This document shows, one piece after another, positions 25,038-33,360 of a stretch of DNA of 64,000 nucleotides. Position 1 is the stretch's first letter. Each line of letters begins with the position of its first letter. Origin of the DNA: Clostridia bacterium. Its GTDB lineage: Bacteria > Bacillota > Clostridia > Oscillospirales > CAG-272. The stretch lies in assembly GCA_900768535.1 (NCBI GenBank), contig CAAGDE010000026.1:62001-126000 (forward strand). The letters are read 5' to 3'. The position numbers were made by a program, and so were the translations under genes. Under the pieces are notes generated by a model. That model did no database searches. It was not told the DNA's origin and saw nothing but the letters and a program-made list of their open reading frames with translations.

Positions 25038-25102
25038 TTTTCAAGACCGCCTCGTTATGACCGCTTCGATATCCCTCCGTATAAACGGAACTATGAAACT
25101 GT
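25038..25102 (-). pseudogene. Truncated tRNA-Ser copy (5' half plus upstream flank)
   Basis: The first 34 nt of the plus-strand copy (from TTTTCAAGACCG) are identical to 24846-24879 of the intact tRNA-Ser. The match continues through the 5' acceptor strand with two changes, then into the flank after a 10-bp insertion, ending ATGAAACTGT in both. Identity stops exactly in the anticodon loop, so no 3' half exists. The replacement sequence contains a TTTGCGA/TCGCAAA-type inverted repeat. The 136 bp between the two copies hold no gene. Confidence 0.85.
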
Positions 25103-25169
25103 AATCTGAAAAAGCATCAAAAGAAAATGCCGGATGCCCGGAATTCAGGTCCTTTGCAAAACCATGTTT

Positions 25170-25198
25170 ATTTTAGCATATTTTCTCTGATTTGTCAA
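25170..25198 (-). promoter_or_regulatory. Promoter reading into the tRNA-Ser region
   Basis: Minus-strand TTGACA (25193-25198), 17 bp, TAAAAT (25170-25175). The first product is the truncated tRNA copy and the second the intact tRNA. Confidence 0.72.
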
Positions 25199-25261
25199 GT
25201 CTTTTTTCTTTCTTTCCAAACGATTTTTGCAGTGCGGATTTCCAAAGCTGTTATACAGCAG

Positions 25262-25418
25262 TATTCAGCGAAGCCGGGTGACCGATGAAGTACGCGAGGT
25301 GCGTGGGAGCGAGTGCACCAATCGCGGATTGCGCCGGATTGCCTGAAACAGAATATCCCAGCCGCGCGGCGGGGACAGGTAAGCGGGACCGCCGTTTGTT
25401 GGGCGGTCCCGTTCTTTT
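25262..25418 (+). ncRNA. Candidate small RNA or dispersed repeat ending in a terminator
   Basis: A GC-rich stretch with no plausible gene that ends in a 10-bp hairpin (25384-25393 with 25402-25411) followed by TTCTTTTT. A weak promoter, TTGCAG (25227-25232) and TTATAC (25251-25256), lies upstream. The hairpin could instead end the convergent amidohydrolase gene, whose stop is 14 bp away, but the U-run is on the plus strand. An overlapping minus frame (25195-25428) is not convincing. Confidence 0.3.
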
Positions 25419-25424
25419 TGCGGG

Positions 25425-26651
25425 TCATGCATGGTCTTCCAGCCAGCGCAGGGCTGTATAGGCGTAGACGGCGGTGCCGGGGGCGAGGGCGGCTGGGTCA
25501 AAGGTAACCTTGGGATGATGCAGCGGATGGACATAGCCCTTTTCGGGTTGACCTGCCGCCAGTGCCAGCATAACGGACGGGACTGCCTGACTGACATAGG
25601 CAAAGTCCTCGGAGCCTGCCGAACCGGAGGCTCCGCCGCCACCGCTCTCCCGATTCAGCTGTGCCACGGTATGGATTCCGCCCTCGCCCAACAGCTCCCG
25701 TCCGTACCGATAGGCATCGGCTGACAGTGCTCCGTCATTTTTCAGGGTCGGACAGCCGCTGCCGAAGGTGACCTCCGCCACCGCACGGAATGCGGTTGCA
25801 ATCCCTGCGGCAATGTCCGTCATGCGTTGTTTGACCGTTGCGCGGACGTCCTCGTCAAAGGTGCGGAGGCTCCCCTTCATGACCGCTTCATCGGGGATGG
25901 CGTTTGCCGCCGTGCCTGCCTGCATGGTGCCGACCGTCAGGACGGCGCGGTCATTCATTGCCAGCTCCCGTGCCGGAATTTCCTGCAGGGCGATGAGAAT
26001 CTGCGCCGCCGCGGTCAGTGGATCGACGCCCATATTCGGCATGGAGCCGTGACAGCCTTTTCCCCTGACGCGGATCTCGAAATAATCCGCCGCCGGGGCG
26101 CTGACGCCGGGGTCGGATACGATGACGGTACCCGGTTCAAACGGCATTCCCGCCATGACATGGATCATCAGCGCGGCATCCACCGGCGGATCCTCCAGCA
26201 CGCCGGCACGGATCATATCGGCGGAGCCTTCAAAAATCTCTTCCGCCGGCTGAAACATCAGCTTGACGGTTCCGGCGATCTCTTCCTCGTGTGCCTTCAG
26301 CAGTTTTGCCGCGCCGAGGAGCATCGCCGTGTGCAGATCATGTCCGCAGGCGTGCATACAGCCGTTCTCCGACGCAAAAGCAATGCCGGACTGCTCGCGG
26401 ATCGGCAATGCGTCCATGTCCGCGCGGAGCAGAAAGACCCGTCCGGGCTTCTTCCCTTCCGCAAGCACGACCAACCCCGCCCTGCCGCAGGGCTTTGGCG
26501 CATAGCCCATTTTCTCCAGTTCGGACTTCACATAAGCCAGCGTTTCCGTCAAGGCAAAGCCGGTCTCCGCGTGGGCGTGCAGGTATTCCCGCCATGCGTT
26601 GATGTCCTGCTTCATGTCCGCCGCTTCCCGCATCAGTTCTTCCGCTTTCAT
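25425..26651 (-). CDS. M20 family amidohydrolase (N-acyl amino acid/hippurate hydrolase type)
   Basis: Zinc-type metallopeptidase that hydrolyses N-acyl amino acids or small peptides in the cytoplasm. The 408 residues show the M20D pattern: LRADMDALPI with Asp78/Asp80, the metal-ligand segment MHACGHDLHTAM with Cys102 and His104, and PAEE with Glu137-Glu138. A dimerisation domain lies in the middle (about 185-300) and a final His motif HPLHHP near the C-terminus. The start at 26651 has AAGGAG. It is a single gene; specificity cannot be read from the sequence. Confidence 0.9.
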   Translation of the reverse strand: MKAEELMREAADMKQDINAWREYLHAHAETGFALTETLAYVKSELEKMGYAPKPCGRAGLVVLAEGKKPGRVFLLRADMDALPIREQSGIAFASENGCMHACGHDLHTAMLLGAAKLLKAHEEEIAGTVKLMFQPAEEIFEGSADMIRAGVLEDPPVDAALMIHVMAGMPFEPGTVIVSDPGVSAPAADYFEIRVRGKGCHGSMPNMGVDPLTAAAQILIALQEIPARELAMNDRAVLTVGTMQAGTAANAIPDEAVMKGSLRTFDEDVRATVKQRMTDIAAGIATAFRAVAEVTFGSGCPTLKNDGALSADAYRYGRELLGEGGIHTVAQLNRESGGGGASGSAGSEDFAYVSQAVPSVMLALAAGQPEKGYVHPLHHPKVTFDPAALAPGTAVYAYTALRWLEDHA

Positions 26652-26672
26652 GCAATCAACTCCTTAAAGACC

Positions 26673-26740
26673 TTGAGACTCCGTCTCAAACTCTGCTTAG
26701 AACCTTCTTGCAAGAAGGTTCTAAGAACTCCAAGAACCTT
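26673..26740. repeat. Three-segment inverted repeats between the exporter and the amidohydrolase
   Basis: A perfect 30-bp palindrome (26696-26710 with 26711-26725) plus another AGAACCTT at 26733-26740. The central AAGGTTCT (26715-26722) can thus pair with either flanking AGAACCTT (26699-26706 or 26733-26740). A further hairpin pairs 26673-26679 with 26683-26689. There is no U-run. It may be an attenuator, a weak terminator or a dispersed element. Confidence 0.55.
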
Positions 26741-26798
26741 TAACAAGGGGGCTTACTTATATTTTTCTCACAAATCGGGACATTATACGCGGTCAGTC

Positions 26799-28688
26799 TC
26801 ATGTGTGGTTCTGCAATTGTTCACGGCTGAACTGGAGCGTGTAGAGCTTGTAATAGGCGCCTCTTTGGTGAAGAAGCTCCTGATGTGTCCCCTGTTCCCG
26901 GATTTCGCCGTGGGAAAGCAGAATGATCCGGTCCGCGTGCTGAATGGTGGAAAGCCGGTGGGCAACGATCAGCATGGTTCCGATGTTGCGCATCTTCTCC
27001 AGGGATTTCTGAATCAGCTGTTCGGTTTCGGTATCGATGTTGGCGGTCGCCTCGTCCAGGATCATCACCGACGGGCGATGCAGGACGGTCCGCGCAAAGG
27101 ACAAAAGCTGTCGCTGACCCGCAGAGAAGTTGTTCCCGCGCTCGCGCACCTCCTCGTCCAGCCCGTGATCCAGCCGGTTGATGAAGGCATCGGCGTTGAC
27201 ATAGCGGCAGGCTTCCATGAGCTCCGCATCGGTGAAGCGGTCATCCCGCAGGGCAAGATTGGAGCGGATGGTGCCCGAAAAGAGGAACACGCTCTGCAGC
27301 ATTTGTCCGAACTGCCGGCGCAGGGCGGACAGGCGGATTTTGCGGACGTCGATGCCGTCAATCAGGATCTCCCCGCGCTGAATGTCGTAATTCCGGCACA
27401 AAAGCGACAGGATGGTCGATTTTCCGGCGCCGGTGGCACCGACAAAGGCAACCGTCTGCCCCGCCTCCACACGGAAGGAAACATCCCGGAGAACCCATTC
27501 GTCCGGCAGATAGGAAAACCAGACGTGACGGAATTCGATCTCCCCGCGGAGGATGCCGGGGTCGATTGCGTCCGGTGCATCAACGATTTCCGGCTGCAGA
27601 TCGAACACCCGGAAGATCTTCTCCGCCGAGGCAAACGCCGACTGCAGCCAGTTGAACTGCTCCGCCAGGCTTTGAATCGGATTGAAGAACTTGGAGATGT
27701 ACATATAAAACGTCACAACCGTCCCGGAATCGATGATCTGCCCCATAAAGGAGAGCTCCCGGATATATCCCCGCCCGCCGAGGTACAGCAGGCACAGGAT
27801 GGACGCGGTATAGAGCATATAAACGGTCGGGCGGAAGATGCTGAACACCAGAATCTGCCGCTGTTTCGCCCCTCCCAGCTTCCGGCTCCGCTCCTCAAAC
27901 TCCGCCATTTTCGCGTCCTCGCGGTTGAAGATCTGCGTCAGCTTGATGCCGGAAAGGTTCTCGGAGAGGAAGATATTGATGGATGTGGTTCCGTCCTTCA
28001 CCCGACGGTAGGCGCGCCGCGAGAATTTGCGGAAAATGAGCGTGAAAATGACGATGAACGGGACAAAGCAGAGGATCATCAGCGTCAGCGCATAGTTCAG
28101 GATCAGCATGGCGCCCAGCACGCCCAGGACGACAAAGACGTTTTTTGCAAGATTGACGATGATATTGGTGAACATCTGGGAAATCGCCTGCGTGTCGTTG
28201 GTCATCCGCGTGACCAGCGTTCCCACGGGAATGCCGTTCAGCTGTCCGTGCGAGAGTCCCTCAATGTGCAGAAAGAGACTTTCACGCAGGTCGGAAAGGA
28301 TTCGCTGACCGGTCTTTTGCAGAATCAGCGACTGGAAATAGGTACTGACCAGCGAAAGAATCAGAACGGACGCGTAGACCGCGACGTAAATCCACAGCCG
28401 CGACAGCTCGAACCGCCCCTGAATCAGGCGCTCAATCTCCCCCACGAGAAGCGGCGACACGATGTCATAGGCGATGGAGAAAAGCATCAGGAGTCCGACC
28501 AGCACGAACTGCAGGCGGTACGGCTTGGCATAGGCAAGCAGGCGGCGGATGATTTCGGAATCCTTCATCTTCCGGTCAAAACCGATTGCCTCTTTTTTGT
28601 TTTTCATCAGCGCGTAGGCAAGGATGAACACCGCAGCAAATATGCCGACGGTTGCACCGACGATCAGAAGCGGCAGGTACTCATGCAT
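26799..28688 (-). CDS. ABC exporter subunit with an intact ATPase site (BmrD-like)
   Basis: Half-transporter of 629 residues: an N-terminal extra membrane segment (about 6-28), six membrane helices of type IV exporters (about 50-340), then the nucleotide-binding domain with Walker A GATGAGKST, signature FSAGQRQ and Walker B ILDEATANID, which keeps the catalytic Glu. It overlaps the upstream partner by 8 nt (start 28688, stop of partner 28681). The pairing of one intact and one degenerate half matches the B. subtilis BmrC/BmrD type. Multidrug or lipid substrates are typical; the actual substrate is unknown. Confidence 0.92.
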   Translation of the reverse strand: MHEYLPLLIVGATVGIFAAVFILAYALMKNKKEAIGFDRKMKDSEIIRRLLAYAKPYRLQFVLVGLLMLFSIAYDIVSPLLVGEIERLIQGRFELSRLWIYVAVYASVLILSLVSTYFQSLILQKTGQRILSDLRESLFLHIEGLSHGQLNGIPVGTLVTRMTNDTQAISQMFTNIIVNLAKNVFVVLGVLGAMLILNYALTLMILCFVPFIVIFTLIFRKFSRRAYRRVKDGTTSINIFLSENLSGIKLTQIFNREDAKMAEFEERSRKLGGAKQRQILVFSIFRPTVYMLYTASILCLLYLGGRGYIRELSFMGQIIDSGTVVTFYMYISKFFNPIQSLAEQFNWLQSAFASAEKIFRVFDLQPEIVDAPDAIDPGILRGEIEFRHVWFSYLPDEWVLRDVSFRVEAGQTVAFVGATGAGKSTILSLLCRNYDIQRGEILIDGIDVRKIRLSALRRQFGQMLQSVFLFSGTIRSNLALRDDRFTDAELMEACRYVNADAFINRLDHGLDEEVRERGNNFSAGQRQLLSFARTVLHRPSVMILDEATANIDTETEQLIQKSLEKMRNIGTMLIVAHRLSTIQHADRIILLSHGEIREQGTHQELLHQRGAYYKLYTLQFSREQLQNHT

Positions 28689-30468
28689 TGATGTATTCGC
28701 CTCCTTCCTCCTCCAGGCGCTGCAGATCGACCGCCCGCCGGTATGCGGGGCAGGTTTCGTACAGCTCGGTGTGTGTTCCGGTTGCGATCAGGCGACCCTC
28801 GTCCAAAAACAGGATCCGGTCCATCTGTTCGATCGTTGAGATCCGGTGGGCAATGAGAACGGTGGTCTTCCCCTCCCGCGTCCGGCGCAAATTGCCGAGG
28901 ATCACCCGCTCGGTATCGGTATCCACGGCGGAAACCGAATCGTCCAGAATCAGCACCGGCGCGTCCTTCATCAGCGCGCGGGCAATGGAGATCCGCTGGC
29001 GCTGTCCGCCGGAAACGGTCACGCCCCATTCGCCCAGTACGGTGTCGTAGCCGTCCCGGAACTCCCGGATGTTCCCGTCCACGTCCGCCAGCACCGCCGC
29101 GGCTTCCACATCGGAGCGCTTCGGCTGATCCACCCCGAACGCAATGTTGTTCGCAATGGTATCGCTGAACAGGAAATTATCCTGCGGGACATACGCCGCC
29201 GATGCGCGGACCTGACGGATGGGAATGCGGTTCACGTCATGACCGTCCAGAAAGACCGTTCCGTCCGGGACGTTGTAGGTGCGGAGCAGCAGATCGACCA
29301 GGGTCGTTTTCCCGGAGCCGGTCTTGCCGACCAGTCCCACGCGCTCCCCTGCCCGGATGGTGAGCGTGATGTCATGCAGAACGTCATTCTCTCCGCCGGG
29401 GTAGCGGAAGGTCAGGTGAGAGAAGGTGATCTCCCCGCGCACCGGCTCCGGAATCGGCGCCACGTCCGGCGCGTCCTTCACATCCGGCTCGGTGTCCAGC
29501 AGCTTCCCGATCCGCGCCAGTGATGCCTTCCCGCGGGAATGCATTTCAATCAGCTCGGAGACCGCCATGGCAGGCCAGACCACCGCAGTAAAGTAGCCGA
29601 TGAACTCCATCAGCTGTCCCGCGTTGAAGGTTCCCGCCCACACCAGATAGCCGCCGTAGCCGAGGATGACGCAGATGACCGACTCGACAAACAGCGTAAC
29701 CAGAATGCGGAGCAGAACCGACAGCCGGGTATAATCGATGTTGGTCTCCTCGTTTTTCCGGTTCAGCTTGCGGAATGCCATCAGCTCCAGCGATTCCTTG
29801 ACGAACGCTTTGATGACCGCAATGCCGGAAAAGTTCTCCTGTACGAAATCCGAAAGATCGGCGTATGCCTGCTGGCGTCTGTCCCACTTTTTCTGAAGGT
29901 ACTTCCCCAGCACCACGCCGCCCGCCAGCAGAAACGCAACGGGAATCAGGGAAAGCAGGGTCAGCATCCGGTTCATGCCCCACATCCGGCTGACGGCAAG
30001 TCCGCCCTGGAAGCAGGCGTCAAACATCATCAGCACGCCGGAACCGAAGCAGTCCTGCACCGTTTCCAGGTCGCTGGTGTACAGGGACATCAGGTTTCCG
30101 ACCTTGTTGGTCTGATAGAACGAGCAGGAAAGCCCGCGGGAGCGGTCAAACATCCGCCCGCGCAGATCGGTTTCCATCCGGATGGCAGAGCCGAAAATGC
30201 AGACGCGCCACAGAAACCGCCCGGTCACGACCACCGCAATCACAAGGCAGAGCGGCAGACAGATTTTCTCCAGGAGAAAGTCCATATCAAAAGGAACCGT
30301 TCCTCCGTTTGATTCGACCGCACCGGTATTCATTCCGTTGATGACCATCCGGTAAAGCTTCGGAATTTCCAGCTGGAACCAGTCCACCGCCACCAGGGAC
30401 ACCAGTCCCAGAAGCAGCGGCAGTGCGTACCGCAGATAGTACCGGTTGATATGTTTGCCGAATATCAT
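28681..30468 (-). CDS. ABC exporter subunit with a degenerate ATPase site (BmrC-like)
   Basis: Half-transporter of 595 residues with six membrane helices (about 10-320) and a nucleotide-binding domain: Walker A GKTGSGKTT, Q-loop VPQDNFLF, a complete signature VSGGQRQR, and Walker B LILDDSVSAVD, where the catalytic Glu is replaced by Asp. This is the hallmark of the non-hydrolysing site of heterodimeric exporters. It is the first gene of the pair, as for BmrC, and has a strong own promoter. Confidence 0.92.
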   Translation of the reverse strand: MIFGKHINRYYLRYALPLLLGLVSLVAVDWFQLEIPKLYRMVINGMNTGAVESNGGTVPFDMDFLLEKICLPLCLVIAVVVTGRFLWRVCIFGSAIRMETDLRGRMFDRSRGLSCSFYQTNKVGNLMSLYTSDLETVQDCFGSGVLMMFDACFQGGLAVSRMWGMNRMLTLLSLIPVAFLLAGGVVLGKYLQKKWDRRQQAYADLSDFVQENFSGIAVIKAFVKESLELMAFRKLNRKNEETNIDYTRLSVLLRILVTLFVESVICVILGYGGYLVWAGTFNAGQLMEFIGYFTAVVWPAMAVSELIEMHSRGKASLARIGKLLDTEPDVKDAPDVAPIPEPVRGEITFSHLTFRYPGGENDVLHDITLTIRAGERVGLVGKTGSGKTTLVDLLLRTYNVPDGTVFLDGHDVNRIPIRQVRASAAYVPQDNFLFSDTIANNIAFGVDQPKRSDVEAAAVLADVDGNIREFRDGYDTVLGEWGVTVSGGQRQRISIARALMKDAPVLILDDSVSAVDTDTERVILGNLRRTREGKTTVLIAHRISTIEQMDRILFLDEGRLIATGTHTELYETCPAYRRAVDLQRLEEEGGEYINA

Positions 30469-30504
30469 CCCGTCTTTCCCTCCTTTTGACGTGCAAGTCT
30501 GTTC

Positions 30505-30533
30505 ATTATATCATATATTTTGCGGTTTGTCAA
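30505..30533 (-). promoter_or_regulatory. Consensus promoter of the ABC exporter operon
   Basis: Minus-strand TTGACA (30528-30533), 17 bp, TATAAT (30505-30510). It lies back to back with the rnpB promoter, 18 bp apart. Confidence 0.85.
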
Positions 30534-30551
30534 TTCTTTTTGCGAGATTAC

Positions 30552-30580
30552 TTGACAAATTCCGCGCTTTGGTGTATAAT
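30552..30580 (+). promoter_or_regulatory. Consensus promoter of rnpB
   Basis: TTGACA (30552-30557), 17 bp, TATAAT (30575-30580). The predicted start coincides with the first P1 nucleotide near 30587. Confidence 0.9.
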
Positions 30581-30586
30581 AATATC

Positions 30587-30937
30587 AGCTTCGCCGGACG
30601 GTCGCGCGGTATGTTGCCGTAAGGTATTACCGTGAGGAAAGTCCGGGCTTCACAGGACAGGATAGCTGATAACGTCAGCCGCGGGTAACCGCCGGGAAAG
30701 TGCAACAGAAAGAAACCGCCGCTTTTGCGGTAAGGATGGAAAGGCGAGGTAAGAGCTCACCCGTTCCCATGGTAACATGGGTCCGCTGTAAACCCTATCC
30801 GAAGCAACACCCCAGGGACGGCTTGTCCGGCATATCGTCAGGGGTGGCACGGGAGAATCCTCCCGGAGCGTTCCGGCGACGGAGCGCGGAGATTGATGAC
30901 CGTTCAAGACAGAACCCGGCTTACAGACGAAGCTGCC
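30587..30937 (+). ncRNA. rnpB: RNase P RNA (type A)
   Basis: Catalytic RNA that matures tRNA 5' ends. The ends pair in P1 (AGCTTCG 30587-30593 with CGAAGCT 30928-30934). Conserved core segments are present in order: GAGGAAAGTCCGGGC, ACAGGACAGGATA, GAAAGTGCAACAGAAA, GGAAAGGCGAGGTAAGAGC, AAACCCTATCCGAAGCAA and GACAGAACCCGGCTTACAG. The presence of the ACAG-A-A core and P-type hairpins, including a CGCTTTTGCG-like arm, supports a type A-like fold. It has its own promoter and terminator. Confidence 0.96.
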
Positions 30938-30958
30938 CCCGCCCTGCGGGGGATTTTT
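30936..30958 (+). terminator. Terminator of rnpB
   Basis: CCCCCGC (30936-30942), loop CCT, GCGGGGG (30946-30952), then ATTTTT. Confidence 0.9.
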
Positions 30959-30977
30959 CATAGAAAGGATGACGGAT

Positions 30978-31664
30978 ATGAAACGTTTGATCTGTCTGCT
31001 GTTTCCCCTCCTGCTTGCCGCCGGACTGCTCTTCGGATGCGCAAAGAAAGAGGTGCTTTACTCATTCACCGACGGGGAGCGGGTCATATCGGTGCTCGGC
31101 GGGAGCGGCAGGGCGAATTACCTCTCGGTCACGGAGAACGGGCGTGACATCTGGCAGACGCGCGTCCGGGCAGACCGGACCGTCGGCTCGCGCGGCGGCA
31201 CCTACGGGCTCCGTGTGGAGGATGTCAACTTTGACGGAAGGAACGATCTCATCATTGCACTCACCGTGACGGATGATATCACCACCGAGCAGGTCTATCT
31301 GCAGCAATCGGACGGGAGTTACCGGCTCAACACGGAGCTGGACGGAAAATGCAATCTCTCCGCGGACGCGCGGCAGGAGCTGATCCTTGCCTTTGACCGC
31401 ACCGACATCACCGAGCGCGATGCCGGGACCGACCGCACCTATCACGTCAAAACCGACACCGCCACCGCCTATTCCTGGCAGGGCGCCGCGCTGATTCCCC
31501 GCCGCCGTGTCTCGCTGACCTACTACGGCGGGAGCGGGCTTTACTGCTACTCGGTTGCGGACTATGACGCATCCATCGGTGCCTGGAAGACGCCCGATGA
31601 CCGCTGGTTCTCCCCTGACGAAGTGGAACAGCAGAGCTTTGAGGGGCTGTATTACTTCCGATAA
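30978..31664 (+). CDS. Putative lipoprotein with a calcium-binding-like loop
   Basis: A 228-residue exported protein. A basic N-terminus and hydrophobic core end in LLFGC, giving lipid-modified Cys21; Phe at -2 is atypical, but the same LLFGC occurs in the carboxypeptidase at 8588. Residues 82-90 (DVNFDGRND) form an EF-hand/FG-GAP-like D-x-N-x-D-G-x-x-D loop. The remainder is beta-rich and unassigned. The ATG at 30978 fits AAAGGA better than the one at 30969, which overlaps it. Possibly co-expressed with rnpB readthrough; no own promoter was recognised. Confidence 0.8.
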   Translation: MKRLICLLFPLLLAAGLLFGCAKKEVLYSFTDGERVISVLGGSGRANYLSVTENGRDIWQTRVRADRTVGSRGGTYGLRVEDVNFDGRNDLIIALTVTDDITTEQVYLQQSDGSYRLNTELDGKCNLSADARQELILAFDRTDITERDAGTDRTYHVKTDTATAYSWQGAALIPRRRVSLTYYGGSGLYCYSVADYDASIGAWKTPDDRWFSPDEVEQQSFEGLYYFR

Positions 31665-31701
31665 GCCAAAGCCTCACAGGTTCATATCATGAGGAGTTCT
31701 T

Positions 31702-32223
31702 ATGAAAAAGAAAATAATCATTTTCAGCACAGTTTCAATTGCAATCATCGTCGTTGCTGTACTCGCTTTGACCAACAAATTCACCAAAGGGGTCATTACG
31801 GGTAAACTTTATCAGGTAGATAACGTTTACGAGGAAATCTATAATATGGTCATTTCCGAAAGAAATGGGACGCGAACGGTTCTCACTACCTCCGTTGAAG
31901 GATCAGAGGTTGATTATGATTTTGGGTTCTTTTCAAGCATAAATATTCCTGTAAATGATGCGTATCGGGTTGTCCTATCTTTTAATCATCCAGACGAGGT
32001 TGAGATTTGGTTGTTTGAAAATAATCATACAAATTATGATTGTGCTTGTTATGTATATAATTATAAAACCAATACGTTATACGGCAATCAGGAAGAAGCC
32101 CGCCTGATTGAAATTTTCCTATCGTCGTATTTTTCGTGGGTAGGAAGCGATGGAAAATTCAACCCTGAAAATTACGGGAATTACACATTTGTATATTCAG
32201 AATATCCTTTATCGCATAATTAG
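31702..32223 (+). CDS. AT-rich membrane-anchored orphan protein
   Basis: A 173-residue protein with a single N-terminal membrane segment (about 5-23) and an extracellular-type remainder rich in Asn and Tyr. No domain was recognised. Its base and codon use (many AAT, TAT, ATT) is far more AT-rich than the flanking lipoprotein and kinase genes, suggesting recent acquisition. The ribosome site GAGGAG precedes the ATG. It is followed by a strong bidirectional terminator. Confidence 0.75.
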   Translation: MKKKIIIFSTVSIAIIVVAVLALTNKFTKGVITGKLYQVDNVYEEIYNMVISERNGTRTVLTTSVEGSEVDYDFGFFSSINIPVNDAYRVVLSFNHPDEVEIWLFENNHTNYDCACYVYNYKTNTLYGNQEEARLIEIFLSSYFSWVGSDGKFNPENYGNYTFVYSEYPLSHN

Positions 32224-32263
32224 ACAAGCATAAAAGTTGGTGGCTCCCAACAGAGATGCTCAT

Positions 32264-32305
32264 AAAAGCCCGCGCTTCCGAATGTTTCGAAAGCGCGGGC
32301 TTTTT
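32264..32305 (+). terminator. Bidirectional terminator between the orphan and kdgK
   Basis: AAAAGCCCGCGCTT (32264-32277) pairs with AAGCGCGGGCTTTT (32291-32304), with an inner CGAA/TTCG extension. U-runs lie on both sides. Confidence 0.9.
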
Positions 32306-32337
32306 CAAAAAAATGTTAAATCAAGTGCCGCTTTTGC

Positions 32338-33360
32338 TCATCGCTGCACTCTGCCGTTGGCGTTTCCGTTGGCGAGTGCGTGGATTTCGGAGACGGTGGC
32401 GGGGTTATAGTCGCCCTCCACCGAGTGCTTCAGGCAGCTTGCGGCGGCGGCAAAGCGGACGGCATCCTGTGCGGTCTGCCCGTCCCGCAGGGCATGGATG
32501 AGCCCTGCCGCAAAGGCATCACCGCCGCCCACGCGGTCAACAATCTCTATGCGGTACTTCTCGGAGGAGTACAGCGCTTTCCCGTCATACAGCTTTGCCG
32601 CAAAGGTATTGACCTCGGCGGAAAGCGTGCGGCGCTCGGTCAGCGCAATGTAGCGCAGCTGCGGGTAGAGTGCCTGCAGATCCTTTGCCAGCGCCAGGTA
32701 TCCCCGGTCGGTCACGTCGTCCCCGTTCACCTCCGCCGCGGGAACACGGACGCCGGAGAGATCCGCCGCCTGATTTTCGTTCGTAATCAGGACATCCACA
32801 TACGGCAGATAGCGCTTCATTGCCTCGGCGCAGTCCGCCACGCTCCACAGCTTGGAGCGGTAATTCGGGTCAAAGGAAACCGTCAGCCCCTTCTTTTTGG
32901 CAATCCGGCACGCATCCTCGCAGGCATCCGCCACGCCCTTGCCGAGCGCAGGGGTAATGCCGGTCAGATGGAGCCAGTCCGCTCCGTCAAGGATGCGTTC
33001 CCAGTCAAATTCGTCCGCACGGGACAGTGCAATTGCCGAATTTGCCCGGTCATAGACCACCTTGGAGGGACGCTGGGACGCGCCGCGCTCCAGGTAGTAG
33101 ACGCCCAGCCGATCGCCGCCGCGCAGGATGTCCCCGGTCTCCACGCCCCAGGTACGCAGGCTGTTGACCGCCGCCTGACCGATGTCCCCGGCAGGGATTT
33201 TGGACACGAACGCCGCCGCATCCCCCATGCAGGCAAGGGACACCGCCACGTTTGCCTCGGCACCGCCGAACGTGACCTCGAAGGCTCTCGCCTGCGACAG
33301 CCGTTCATAACCCGGCGCGGTCAGGCGCATCATCAATTCACCGAAGGTTACGACCTTCAT
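32338..33360 (-). CDS. kdgK: 2-keto-3-deoxygluconate kinase (PfkB family)
   Basis: Phosphorylates 2-keto-3-deoxygluconate to KDPG in hexuronate breakdown. The 340-residue ribokinase-like fold has the N-terminal GGAEANVAVSLA substrate segment and the catalytic signature DRVGGGDAFAAG near residue 280, with the catalytic Asp. The ATG at 33360 overlaps the aldolase stop by 4 nt, with GGAGGTGA as ribosome site. Pairing with a KDPG aldolase makes the substrate assignment more likely than fructose or adenosine. Confidence 0.9.
   Translation of the reverse strand: MKVVTFGELMMRLTAPGYERLSQARAFEVTFGGAEANVAVSLACMGDAAAFVSKIPAGDIGQAAVNSLRTWGVETGDILRGGDRLGVYYLERGASQRPSKVVYDRANSAIALSRADEFDWERILDGADWLHLTGITPALGKGVADACEDACRIAKKKGLTVSFDPNYRSKLWSVADCAEAMKRYLPYVDVLITNENQAADLSGVRVPAAEVNGDDVTDRGYLALAKDLQALYPQLRYIALTERRTLSAEVNTFAAKLYDGKALYSSEKYRIEIVDRVGGGDAFAAGLIHALRDGQTAQDAVRFAAAASCLKHSVEGDYNPATVSEIHALANGNANGRVQR

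Noticed and set aside
25195..25428. Minus-strand frame of 77 codons after the amidohydrolase
   Set aside because: No ribosome site, Arg/Ser-rich low-complexity content, and it overlaps a terminator-like hairpin and the tRNA-region promoter.
25827..28691. Plus-strand open frame of 954 codons opposite the amidohydrolase and exporter
   Set aside because: Antisense to clear genes and crosses two gene boundaries; composition is typical of a shadow frame.
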